Origin: Bactericera cockerelli
Lineage: Eukaryota; Arthropoda; Insecta; Hemiptera; Triozidae
Direction: 5' to 3'
Assembly: GCA_024516035.1 (NCBI GenBank)
Contig: CM044958.1
Location: forward strand, 41,707,743 to 41,771,742
Length of the DNA stretch: 64,000 nt
Under the pieces are notes generated by a model, which did not search any database, was not told where the DNA came from, and saw only the letters and a list, made by a program, of their open reading frames with translations. Position 1 is the first letter of the stretch; every line of letters starts with the position of its first letter. Of the stretch, positions 45,142 to 56,193 are shown piece by piece. The position numbers and the translations under genes are program-made.

Positions 45142-46714
45142 TACCTACATATATACCCACTTTGTTTGAAAGTTCAATTTCCCGTCGAAACTTTGCAAGA
45201 TGCAGCTCAAGTACGGAGGTACTTATTTTTTCCAAGAGAAGTTGTATCTGGTCGCATTCATAACCAGGGTACATAGCTCTTGTATATTGAAGAGTCTGTT
45301 GCGTCGCAAAAGTTTACTTGAAGTGTATCACTCTGCCAAAACTTTTGCCCTGTGTAGTGGTGGGAGCGAAGATGCTTCAACTAACCTCATTGGAGTCAAT
45401 GGTTCAGATCTGAAATTAAAGTTTTTGAGGGAAATGACTCTGGTGTTATAGACCTCTCTTTAAATAAATATTCATAAAAAGAAAAGTTTTTTTAAAATAT
45501 TTGAATTTTGATATTTTTACTGCATTTTCTGATCCTTACTCAAAGGCTCTTGTACTTTCGGGAGTTACGTACCTATATACACTGTATAATTGTAAATGAT
45601 ATAGAAGTCCAAATATTACTGTATTAGCTGTTCATTATAAGTGTTTAATTTGCCTTTTTGGGCACTCTAGGAAAGCAATATCGTTGAAACAAAAATTCCA
45701 CGTATCAAATAAAATTACATAACTAATATGTTCTGTTTCACACTAAACCCTAATGGCAATCACGGGAACAGAATTCAGGGATCAGGTAACCCATGTGTCA
45801 GAACTGACACCTCGCTCGTGTAATACTCTCACATACCTTCATATCACAGGTGAAAGCAAGGGAAATGTTCAGCAGACAGTTTGGTGTAACTTCTCAGCAC
45901 TAACTTTCGAATAATTGCTCTCAGAAACCACGAGAAATTGACGATGTAAGCAGGTGAAAAATAAATTGAATTAACAATAATGTGTGAAACACGAATGATA
46001 GAGTGAGATTAGAATGATACACTCCAATTTAAAACAAAGTTATTTTATATGGTTTCACAAAATTGAATCGGCGCGGCGCGCGTTATTTTTCGCAAAAAAG
46101 TCAACATAGTATAGGACGTATACGTAATACGTAAACGTTCATTACGTCATTCCCATTACATTGCATACCAGTGATACTGACACTACATACTCGATTTACA
46201 TTGATGGTCATCTGTAAATCTTTTAATTATTAAATTTAAAATTTGTCCTAATGGAAGGTGTTTGGCTGTTTGGTATAATAAATATAAATGGTCTTGCTCT
46301 AACAACTACCAAGTTTCTACCATTGTGAGCTGTTAAATAATGACATTCGAATTCTTATATACTGACCTGTGTGCTGAACGCTCCGTCTGCACTGCACCAC
46401 CGAATGTCCTGTCCTGAAAGCAAACATGTCCTGATGTATCTATCGTACATGTTGTAGAGATATGTACATGCAGAATTGCAGATATTCCTCAGAGTTCGGA
46501 ATGTGCGGAATTTCCTGACTTGTCTCCAGGACGCTGCGTGCAGGAGATACTATAGGAAATAGGATCCACATACCAGCATTCATGTCATCCAGTAGATGGA
46601 TTATGTCGTATTCTATCCTGTATTCTGGTAAGGTAGACTATAGCATAGTATAGAATATTATACAATGAGCTTCTATAGCCATATTGTCCTCCGAGAGCAA
46701 AATGCTGGATGTAA
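45142..46714. other. non-coding stretch
   Basis: No gene recognised. A short CG-rich spike (cggcgcggcgcgcg, near 46070) stands out. Confidence 0.4.
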
Positions 46715-46905
46715 CAGTCGAACCCGGTACATATTAGTAGTACGAGTCATTAGAACCCAAGAGTCTATAATAAATGGGTTTCTAATATAGTCAGTTATCT
46801 TCTATTACACATACGAAGGACCTGAGATTTTCTGTATTGTAAAGAGTTTCTTTAATTATTATTATTTATTTTTATAACCCGTTCTATTATATCGAGGTTC
46901 AACTG
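46715..46905. mobile_element. pogo/Tigger-like MITE, copy 2
   Basis: Tips CAGTCGAACCCGG and the inverse of ...tatcgaggttcaactg. The right side is followed by TA; the left flank reads gtaa. It is longer than copy 1 (191 against 115 bp) and shares only the terminal regions with it. Confidence 0.65.
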
Positions 46906-46907
46906 TA

Positions 46908-48555
46908 CAAAGAAAGTTCTGTCAAAATAATTTGGTTGTATAAAATATTACAACCATATTACCAATGTAAAGCAAATATTTTTCCAATGTATTCTTTTCT
47001 TACTTCAACTCTCTCTCTTTCTTTCTGTTTTGTCCATTGACCTCACACAAGTGTGTTCGGATCATGTTTCCAAATATCTTGGCATGTTGTCCAGCGGTAA
47101 CAACACTAACAACTGTTTTGATTAAGTTCTCATTGACTTCCTCTGAGAGAGCCTGTACATACTACATATGTATGTTCCGGTATTGTGGGAACTTCCAGCG
47201 TTGTTAATTATTTGGGAAAATTCTTGTTCTGTCTTGACGAACTGGTTATTGTTTTATGCATTTTACTGTTAGGTACGGACATTCTTCATTTCATATACGT
47301 ATAATAATATGCACAATGTCAATGTACATTGTACATACATTACATACTCGTACCTACATATTATGCAGGTTCAAATTTTCGAACTTTTCGAATTTTAAAA
47401 AATGTCTATTCTATAAATAAGTACATAAAAGATTGTAGATACGTACTTCAAATGCTTTTATTAATTCTTACATTAGTGTCATCAGTAGTATACAAATACA
47501 ATAGTGTGAAAAGCATTTTTACTTTCCTTTTCCTATATTAGAAAGTAAGAAAGAAAGTATTGTATTTCATAAGAAAACCAAAAAAGAAAAGGCAACATAA
47601 ATAAGATACTACTGGGTTTCGTGCTTGATAATATTTCATATTCGTAATGTAACTAATTCCCATATCTGATATGCTTTGCATAACACATGGGAAACCTCCG
47701 TGCTGGGTGTTGGGGAGTAGGGAGGAGGGGGCGAAGTGAAGGCAAAAATATTCCACAATCCTGAAAGGAAACCAAAACGCCGAAAAAATATTTTCAACTT
47801 TCCTATGCTGAGAAAACTCCAGAGAAAATCATAGCGAAGATAAAGAAGAAAGGGGCAGAAAAAACGCCGGAAATTTCCAGCGCGGAAAGATATGCTGATG
47901 CAAGAAAAAGCAATGTTCGTACTTTGAACATAAGAGCGGAGAACCCATAGTTTTAAGTTCGGTGTGGGGAGGTATTAAAAGTTACATTTCGGGTGGTTAA
48001 ATCTGATTTGCATAATGATAATGTAAATATAAGGAGCCACGAAAACTGTTTTCAAAAGATCAAAACTCTTCTCTATTTTTTTTTCAACTTTCACACTGAG
48101 TTAAAAAAAAATAAAGAGCTTTCTCACTTCTCTCCTGTGTTTCGTTCGTTTCCTTGAATACTAAAATATGGTAAACTTTCAGCTCGAGCTGTATTTAATT
48201 TTGAGTTTATCCTGAAAATTGTTGCCTGAAGAAAGTTGATTTTTTTTTGTCTTGAAGGTTTATTCCGTCCTAATCCCTTTTTGAGCACGAGGAGAAAAGT
48301 TAAGACTCTTCCACTTTACTTCTAGAGTAGGAGTAGTTTTCCAAACATTCTGTCAACTAAAAATTAAAATATTGAATTTTAATTCAATATTTTTGTTTCG
48401 TTGACACGTATAAGATTCATCGGGTTACGTTAAGTTTTAAAAGAAGATAAGCTACTGTCAGCTACACCGTCATATTCTCTCTAACTAATATGAGGAGAGC
48501 TTTAGCAGGGCTTCGCTGACCATGAATGATTAAACGCAGGATCAACCATTTTTTA
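46908..48555. other. non-coding stretch
   Basis: Contains a solo ctttccttttcctatatta tip of the CTTTCCTTATCCTA repeat near 47523. No gene recognised. Confidence 0.4.
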
Positions 48556-48785
48556 GGATGAGTGTTCCACAGCCGTTTTTATTTCGTAGTAAAGAAACAG
48601 GAGCTACTGTAGACACTTGTGGTTTGTGTTATAGCTTGTCCATCACGTTGTACATGTATGCATCTACTTTATTTGATGGGCGAAAAGTGACACAGTGTTT
48701 TACATTAAATTTGGGCTAACAAACAAATGTAAGCAAATTTTGAATTTTTCGTCTCAGGGGTTCGAATCCTGAACCAAGACAAGCT
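48556..48785 (-). mobile_element. tRNA-derived SINE, family A, diverged copy 3
   Basis: Plus-strand phrases ccacagccgtttttatttcg, ggagctactgtaga, gttatagcttgtccatcacg and gtgacacagtgttttac match the copy at 62690. The head is decayed: only a box B-like GGTTCGAATCC remains, and the box A half is not recognisable. Confidence 0.6.
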
Positions 48786-49795
48786 ATTGTGAGATCTGTC
48801 ATTTTATCTACATATACAATTATACATATTATATGAATATTGAGAAAAAAAAATATTTCAAAATAGAGCTCAAATTTATTCTTCATAGACTAGTGGTCCT
48901 ATATGGCTCCAATATTTAATCTGCACTACCAGTTCATGGAATATGCTCAACACTTTGATCTGGATTCACCTGAAAGCAAAACTCGGGATACATGTTTGGG
49001 TTCTAAGATTGTATATCGTAGCAAGGTTTCAAATTGTTTCTCTCCGGAACATTCTGGAATTTAGCAGGGAAAGCACACAAAGGGGACATAGGTCATTGAT
49101 GCAGGGACACATGGGGGCGAGGGATTATGTGCATACATTGCGGGGGAGATTATTGGAAAATCCACCGAGGTTGAAACCTGGTGAGGAACATTAGGCGTAG
49201 GAAGAGAATTTATAGTTTCGGAATACGTTCATTTGTGTATTTATTTCTGTTTTCTTTAATCACTCCGATTTATTTTATTATAATATTAATAATACATGAG
49301 TCTGTTGCTACATCATAGTACAAAAACTTCATTGAGCCCTTGGTTGACAGGCTATGTACTATTTCATTTTCTCTGAAAGAATAGTTAGGTTTGTTTATTT
49401 AGGTTTAATGTCGCTTTCAACTTCATAGTCATATCATGACAATGTTTTTACCCACCATTCGCTGTGCAAACAACCCAGCTACTCAAGTTAACCAACAAAA
49501 TACATACCTATTAAACTAAACTTCGAAACCTCCGACGCAAGCCGCCTCGTGTGTCTCTTGTGTTTCTCATCGAAGCATTCACAAACAAAAGGAAAGTTCA
49601 ACGTTAATGAAGCGTTCAGAAAAAACTCTGTATTGTTTCTGTGTCCTCCTCATGCTGAGCTTAGCAGTGACCTGTGAATCTTTATGAGGCTTTCCTCCAA
49701 GTGTGTCTTCTCGTACGGAGCCTAAGCAGGAGATTTGCTCAATGGGTTCCTCCAGACTGGATGATCAGAGTTGGGTCAGAAGTGTTGTTGGTTTT
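48786..49795. other. non-coding stretch
   Basis: No gene recognised. The 83-codon frame at 48943-49194 (LLENPPRLKPGEEH end) has no motif. Confidence 0.35.
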
Positions 49796-49810
49796 AAGTG
49801 TCTAGAATAT

Positions 49811-49919
49811 CAGATTTGTGTTAATCACTTTCGCGATATCACAACTACTCAAACTCGCTTTACTAAATTTACGCTGAAACCGGGACTTGAACCACCGACC
49901 AAGCTATTGAGGTCGGTAG
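49811..49919 (-). mobile_element. tRNA-derived SINE, family D, internally deleted, 15-bp TSD
   Basis: Minus-strand copy of the 39832 SINE, flanked by aagtgtctagaatat on both sides (49796-49810 and 49920-49934). About 40 bp of the head are missing between tagctt and ggtcggtggttcaagtccc. The box A to anticodon part is therefore gone while box B and the body remain. The perfect TSD shows the copy inserted as a unit. Confidence 0.9.
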
Positions 49920-49934
49920 AAGTGTCTAGAATAT

Positions 49935-50258
49935 TTTATCGTTTCAAGTGAATTGAGACTTCTAGAAAATCTGGCTGTGTATAAATGCACAGTTTCTAGA
50001 TTTATTAGCAAATGTTGGAATAGTACAATAGAGAGGTAAAAAGGAGGAGAAGAAATTGTAACACAAATCTTCGGTTTGGTTTTAGTCCTTGCAATTGAGC
50101 TTTAGGCTTCGTTAAATCGAAGATTCCGTCAGTTTTGAGCTCCATAAAATCCTGGTTTTCATTAGTTTCTTCAGAGAAAGCTTCCACAGTGCGTGTCACT
50201 ATGGACTGCGTGACCACCCACCACCAGCTACCCAGGTGCTATTGTGTTAATGACTTCA
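49935..50258. other. non-coding stretch
   Basis: No gene recognised. Confidence 0.35.
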
Positions 50259-50262
50259 TTAA

Positions 50263-50544
50263 CTCTTTGCGGCACAGCTCGGATTTTTTTGAATAACCTT
50301 TCCGGCACGGTGGTCCCCAGAAAGACCACTTGGAAAATGTACCTTACTGCACGGTGGTCCATATGAGAACTGTCTTTAGTATCGTCTCAGCACGCTTCAC
50401 TCAGCCAGAGACCACTCAAGCTTCTTCCTATTGGATAAAACTTTTCGGCTGTCGTCTGACATTGTCGTAGCTTTCACAGGACACAACAAGTCAGGAGGGC
50501 CCGTGCAGTAAGGGTCCTCCTTGGGACCACCGTGCCGCAAAGAG
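50263..50544. mobile_element. TTAA-target MITE, second family
   Basis: TTAA on both sides (50259-50262 and 50545-50548), with tips CTCTTTGCGGCAC and exact inverse. The motif gcacggtggtcc occurs twice on the left (50305 and 50360 regions) and inverted at the right end (gggaccaccgtgc), giving subterminal repeats that a transposase could bind. The TSD fits piggyBac-type transposition. It is unrelated in sequence to the CCCAGAT MITEs. No coding capacity; the 65- and 70-codon frames are incidental. Confidence 0.8.
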
Positions 50545-50548
50545 TTAA

Positions 50549-53309
50549 AATGTTTACTACCCTGGCCTTTAGCGAGAGCCAATCCTAATGGCACAGCAGA
50601 GCTTTCGCGCGGAAGTATTTTATTTGCCTGCTGTCTTGGCGACCTTCACTCACTGGCGCTATTGTTTCCTATATCCTTGTTTCTAATAAAAGTCACTCAA
50701 GCAAAAGTCTCAGGGCTGGTCGCTTCGAGGTGAAACATTAGTATCGTATTTCAACATGAAAATTTACGAGTTGCTATTGTTATTTCAAGCCAAGAGTTTG
50801 TAACAATAACTAGACTTAAAAGTTTGTGAATTCATCTTGAAATCTCAGCCATTTAGAAGTACGAGTATGTATCAGTAAATGATAATCTCTCGTCTTTTGC
50901 AAATTTGAATATGTGTTGAATTTTGGAGATCTAAACGGGCAAGGTAGTCCTGCGTAAGTCTTGCATTAATCCAATTGAAATAATCAAGAACCAATAAAAT
51001 TTATTTTTCAAATTATAATCGATGGATTCGAGTTTATAGAATTCGTAGCATATGTGTATATGTATATAAAGTCCTTCATCTGTGCTGTATTTTCTTCCGA
51101 ATATCGTTTGTATATGCGTGATGTTTTGGTTTAAAAAAGTTTAAAATTTCTGACTCTGAAATTTTCTGTCTGCTCACGAAATGCGGGCTCATAACAAACA
51201 AGCACAAATACTCTACAACAAACAGTTTCAGCCTACATGTTTGTGACACTTGTACTTGTCCCTGGAGAGACATTAGCCTTACTTTTGTCCCTTTGTAACA
51301 GCATATCATTCTGCTACTCTTAAATGTACAATGGCTCTAGTTAATGAAAACTTGTTAAAAAATCTGCTGCGGTTTTGATTTCTTTATTGCTTACTATTAT
51401 GCTATTATATCTGAAGAGTCCAAAATATTGCAAGTGATATCATATTTTATGACGTATATTACCAATGGAAAAATAAAAGTACTGTTTTTATAGAAGGTTC
51501 ATAAAATTTGTAATTATTAAATTTAGTACAATTGTAAATAATAATTAATAATGTTCCATATATTTTTAAGTGTTTTGTTTTTAATTGATTGTTTGTTTTG
51601 TATTGATGATTGTTTTGTTAAAAAAGATTAAATAAATAAAATAAAATACCCCTGCCCTCGGAGTACGAGCCGTGTCGATACATAAAGCCCCGTGCCCTTT
51701 GGAGTTCCCCCAGTTTTTAAATGACATTATTGAAGTAATTTTCCAGGGAAAAAACGGGGCCCTAACACAAGTCAGTTACCTTTGCAGAAGGCAGACTGAA
51801 GAATCTACGCCGTCGTCTATCGACTTGTTTTTTTCCTGTGTCTCCATGTTCGTTTAATTAGTACAATTATTTTTATATTGTCATTAACATTAATTGAAAG
51901 TTCCAGGAAGAATTTGAGAAATGCACACAAATGAACATGATTTAATGGCGAACGATTCGTTATCGCGTCTACCTTGTGTTATTCTTTAGATTTGAGATTA
52001 TAAATACGAGTATGTCATTAGACGTAAATATAATGATTTGATAAATATTTTTAATAAAAACTACCTATTCATTTGTATGTAATACATGAAAATACAGGTA
52101 CTGTAGATTCAATAAAAAACAACATACCTTTTTAATGATAAAGCTAGCTTGTTTGGAAACCAAATTAAAGTTCCAAATGTCTTCATTACACAAGTAAGAG
52201 GTCTAAATTTGTATGTTTTTTTTTTTTAATTTGTCTACGGGATTTTACCCCCATTTTTACAAATATCCAGAGAGAAAAAAAAAAATATTAAAAAAAAACT
52301 AAACTACTAGATGTTATACTACTACATTGAAAAAGATCAAGTCCCGAACCGCTGTCAAAATTTCCCAATTCCTCCATACGTTGGATTGGAAAATGTTCGC
52401 CAACGTTTATTTTGTTTCTTTGGAGTACAAAAACATCTTTGGATCTTCCTGCTTTCCTTGAAATCCGTAAGTCTACTTTGTTCAGTATTTGAGGAGAATA
52501 TACTTTTAATATAATAAGCTATTTATTCCAAAAAATGTCACTTGTAATCCAGAGAGGAAATTGCTCAAGTATTCTGAGTACTTTGCCCTCTGGATTGCAA
52601 ATGGCAGAAATTTATTATCTGTAAAATAAAATAAATAAAAAGTCAAAAAAAAAATAAGTTCAGAAATATAAGCTATTTCACATTCGCTTCAATGTTGTAG
52701 AGATACAACCACGCCTTTACCGATCAATTGGTATTAGCCGTTATTTACAGGTTCAATGCTTTCAGGTGGTGGTCTAATAAGCAAATAGTTCTGAGTGTGT
52801 TAAAGCTGGACAATACTAGAAGAAGACAAGAAGAGAACTATCTTTTGGCTAATTTTTACTAGTCTGTGGGCTGTGGAGCACTGACCACTATATTGAGATT
52901 AGACAAGTTGATAGGGTCTTTTGCACCTCATTGGCAAAGAGTGTGAATAATAAGAAATACGCAGAGTTATAAACTTGAAGAAGAGAAAGAATTATTAAAA
53001 ATACTTGAAATACTCTAGCTGCGTGATCTTTTATTTCCTGCCTGTACCTTCGTGAATTTCACATGCTTCCCTATTACTATTATTGTGAAATGATTTTGAT
53101 TAAGATTAAGCTTATTTTTTTACGTGTATTGTTGATTGAAATTACTCCTACAACGCCAAGATGTTATCAAAAAGAACTTTTGTCAATATTCTTTCTTATA
53201 TTTTAAATTTCATCATTCTTACGGTTAGTTATAGCATCTAGCAAAAAAAAACTTGCTAGCGACATATGAATTCATTGTCTTTATTCAGCCCAACTATTGT
53301 ATTTAAGAT
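50549..53309. other. non-coding stretch
   Basis: 2.7 kb, AT-rich, no gene recognised. It includes an imperfect hairpin at about 52550-52607 (tgtaatccagag ... ctctggattgca). Confidence 0.4.
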
Positions 53310-53470
53310 TTAGGTTACTAATTGTAGCAGAACTTGCTGCCTTTATATCTCGAATAAATTAAGATAAAAAGCCACGACTTGGTTGGGTATCGAACTCACC
53401 ATTCCTTGCTCACTACACATGAGACTTCAGCACTCCTACAATCAGGACATGTGTTTAGCCAAGTGCAGCA
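53310..53470 (-). mobile_element. possible tRNA-derived SINE, fifth family
   Basis: On the minus strand gagttcgatacccaacca resembles box B, about 55 bp downstream of a gaagtctcatgtgtagtgag head. On the plus strand this reads like the ends of the other SINEs (ggttgggtatcgaactcacc). There is no second copy in the window and no TSD found. Confidence 0.35.
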
Positions 53471-54270
53471 TTAGTATGTACAACACATTGCCATAAAGAT
53501 GTTAATAGTCACAGCATAAATGTAGCTTGTAGAAGATATAATTGATGTAGTGGATACTAGAATCACAATGGCCAATTACAATCCAGTGCTGGATAGCGGT
53601 GACTAAATTATGTAACGCATCGTGCAAATTCAATCCAAAATGCGCGAATGCGGAAAAAGTCGGTCAAATAGTTCTTTGTATGTTTTAAAGGCTGATTTTA
53701 ATACCAGTTCAACTAGAAGAAAAAAAAACACAATACTTCCGATTTCTAATATTAGAAATTCAACGGAAGTAAATTTTTCAAACATTTTGCGAGGCTTGCA
53801 AATTTTTACCTTTATTGAGTTAAGAAATGTTTCAGCACACATTTTGATAGGAATTATAGCTAATACTTGTACATACTTAGGTATACCTAAGTATACCTAC
53901 CGAGTACTTGCGATTGATCGCTATGGATTCTAAAACATTTCTATTCCTTTGTGAAAATTTCACGGTTTCAAGGAAAAGAAAAAATACATTCTTATCACCA
54001 CGCCACTACCATAAGTTTATATCTCAACTTGAAAGAGAGAGAGAGAGTTTTGTAAGTTCTAAATTGCGGATTTGAAAGAACAACAAGAAAAAGAAAAAGT
54101 AAAACAATACAATTGAGTTTTTTTTCTTCTCTCTTCACAATTTGAAAAGAAAATGTCTTGGACATAAATAACACTAAATAAACAAGGAGTAGAAACATGC
54201 AGCCAAAATGAACCGAGGAGCAATTTATTTAATTATGTGTTTGAATTTTTTACAACGGATACGAACATTT
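53471..54270. other. non-coding stretch
   Basis: Opposite-strand frames of 103 and 70 codons overlap at 53622-53933 but show no motif. No gene called. Confidence 0.35.
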
Positions 54271-54578
54271 GTTTTACTTTTCTCTTCCTCCCCTTCCTTC
54301 CTCTCCTTTTCTGTCTCCTCTCCTCCCCTCCTGTCTTCTCTTTTCTTTATCAAATCTCTCCTTTATTTTCTTTCCTTTGCCCTGTTTTACTTTTCTCTTC
54401 CTCCCCTATCCTCTCCCTTCCCATCTCCTCCCCTCCCCTCCCCTCCTTTCTTTTCTTTTCTTTTATCAAATCTCTCCTCCTTTTTTCTTTCCTTTGCCCT
54501 GTTTTACTTTTCTCTTCCTCTCCTCTCTTTTCTTCTCTCAAATCCCTCCTCTATTTTCTTTCCTTTGCTCTGTTTCTC
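54271..54578. repeat. polypyrimidine tandem repeat, three ~120-bp units
   Basis: Each unit contains tcaaatc(t/c)ctcct and ends tttcctttgccctgttttac followed by ttttctcttcctc. The third unit is shorter (about 85 bp). Several overlapping 60-170 codon frames on both strands are artefacts of this C/T bias. Confidence 0.9.
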
Positions 54579-54971
54579 TCTCCTGATGTATTAAGGAACT
54601 CTAACGTATTAAGACAGAAGGGAGCTGAGCTGGAAAATGTTTGCCAATTTTTTTTCTCTATCTTATCTTATCTGTCTCTCAGTTCGTTCTCAACCACCGA
54701 CACCACGTTCAGCTTCCACAGGACACCCGTGTGCAAGAAGTTGTAACTCCCGATGATTTATAGTGGAAACTATTGTGCTGCTTGTGCAGACAGAGTCTTG
54801 TGTGTATTAGCTGGACTGGGAAACTTGTGCTCCATAAACCATAGAATTACTGTGGATTACGATATCGATCAGATAACCTTGAATGCATGAAAGATAAATG
54901 TATCATGTTATGTGGTTGATAGCAAGACTTTTCATAAAAATATTGATAGTATGTAATGATCGATTTGATGA

Positions 54972-55134
54972 AGTCGAACCGGGACAAAGGAGATCTTAAA
55001 AGACCGGAAATTTTTTCTCTTATATCCAGGTTTCTCTTATAAAGAGTTTTTTTTCCCTGATAGAGAGGTAAATTGGACCTCGACCTTTTGTTCTCTTATA
55101 TCGAGGTTCTTCTTATATTATCCAGGCTCGACTG
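54972..55134. mobile_element. pogo/Tigger-like MITE, copy 3
   Basis: Starts gtcgaaccgggacaa and ends ccaggctcgactg followed by TTA. Internal phrases ctcttatatccaggtttctc and ttctcttatatcgaggttct match copy 1 (32152). The terminal base is lost on the left. Confidence 0.6.
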
Positions 55135-55137
55135 TTA

Positions 55138-55533
55138 ATCTTACGTACAACCTCAAGTTACTTCGTATGAGCCTATGAACTAAATTTCATTTTTTTTTTT
55201 TTTAATAATATTCAATTACATAAATGTTTGATGTTGTGTCTATGGGCAACCCAGTAGATGTGCAGTTAAAAAAATAATTGTAGATATTTATCTCTAATGT
55301 TTTTAAAATCAATATCTTAATGTATTTTTTTATGTATAATATATAAAATATATTTATTTATTTTTTAAAATTCTTCTTTTTCATACTTCATATTAGTCAA
55401 TTAATGTAATGACTTATGAAAAAAATTAAATTTCCTTTATAATTTTATTTGTCATGGCCCGAAGTTGGAGACTTTTGTAGGCACAACAGAAGGTTTCACT
55501 CTCTGACCTCTCTTTCTCTGTTTCTCTCCCCAG
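55138..55533. other. intron-like AT-rich stretch
   Basis: Very AT-rich (T runs near 55190, ATATTTATTTA near 55345), ending in a pyrimidine tract and CAG at 55531-55533. Confidence 0.4.
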
Positions 55534-55652
55534 ACGACTCCTCACTCTCGCACTTCATCTCCTCGACAGGCAAGATCCGCCACCTCAGGCATTCGAGGGC
55601 AGACAGGCAGAACTCCATGTACTCGGAGTACAAGCAGAACGAGTGGTCCCAG
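55534..55652 (+). CDS. internal exon of an unidentified host gene
   Basis: The best host-coding evidence in the window. A pyrimidine tract plus CAG (tttctctccccag) precedes the exon and CAG|GTAAGT follows it, both near consensus. The 119 bp start in phase 2 and hold 39 full codons: DSSLSHFISSTGKIRHLR, HSRADRQNSMYSEYKQ, NEWSQ. Codon third positions are strongly G/C (exon about 57% GC against ~33% around). The peptide is rich in Ser, Arg and polar residues and looks like a linker or cytoplasmic segment rather than a catalytic core. I do not recognise the protein. The flanks would be introns of a long gene; other exons lie outside the window or among the weak candidates. Confidence 0.7.
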
Positions 55653-55689
55653 GTAAGTCGGCACTTCTCACTCGGCCAAGGCATGGTTT

Positions 55690-55950
55690 TTATTTTATTT
55701 TATTTTTTTATTTTTTTAAGCTTTATTAGGAGGACAAACAGGCAACAGTATAAAATTAAGAAAAGAAAGAAGAAGAAGAAAAAAAAACAAACAAATGACA
55801 AAATAAATAAGTAAAAAAGAAAAGAAAATAACAATAATGTCCTACCTAAAGGGCGGGGTTATTGCCTGTGGCAATCTCTTCCACCCAACCCTTTATTCCG
55901 TTGAAGCTGGGCGGTGCCTCGTCCAGATGAAAATCCTGAATGGGATGACA
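55690..55950 (-). pseudogene. 3' end of a LINE, minus strand
   Basis: Read on the minus strand, IQDFHLDEAPPSFNGIKGW, then VEEIATGNNPAL and a TAG (55846-55848). A short 3' UTR (gtaggacattattgtt) and an A/T-rich tail (55690-55800) follow. This layout is the end of a LINE ORF2 plus tail. The peptide does not belong to the RTE element at 34864. The clade is not determined; a jockey-like element is possible. Confidence 0.5.
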
Positions 55951-55964
55951 TACCAAGCGATCAT

Positions 55965-56193
55965 TTTAAAGGTCATAAAAGTTTACTAACGCCATATTCA
56001 CCACTCAACGATTTACCGTTCTCGAGACGTGTAGAAAATGTTTATGATTTTCATTCTGTATCTGAATAACCGGTAGATTGATGACATCCTACTCAAACTT
56101 TTTTGATAATATTAGTCGTCTGTCGATATCTCGAGTGGTTTTCGAGATACTGGGAGTGAGCTGAGAATTTCTGCTCATCCTGTATTTTGGTCG
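55965..56193. mobile_element. decayed FB1/FB2-related remnant
   Basis: ttttaaaggtcataaaag, accgttctcgagac and the right tip gagatactgggagtgag...ctgctcatcctgta parallel, in order, ttttaaaggtct, actgttcttgagatac and the tip tttatgctcaccctgta of FB2. Much diverged; only the right tip is recognisable. Confidence 0.4.

Noticed and set aside
54208..54746. Overlapping 105-169 codon frames rich in Ser/Phe/Pro
   Set aside because: They come from a three-unit polypyrimidine tandem repeat; all frames are open because T/C-only codons exclude stops.
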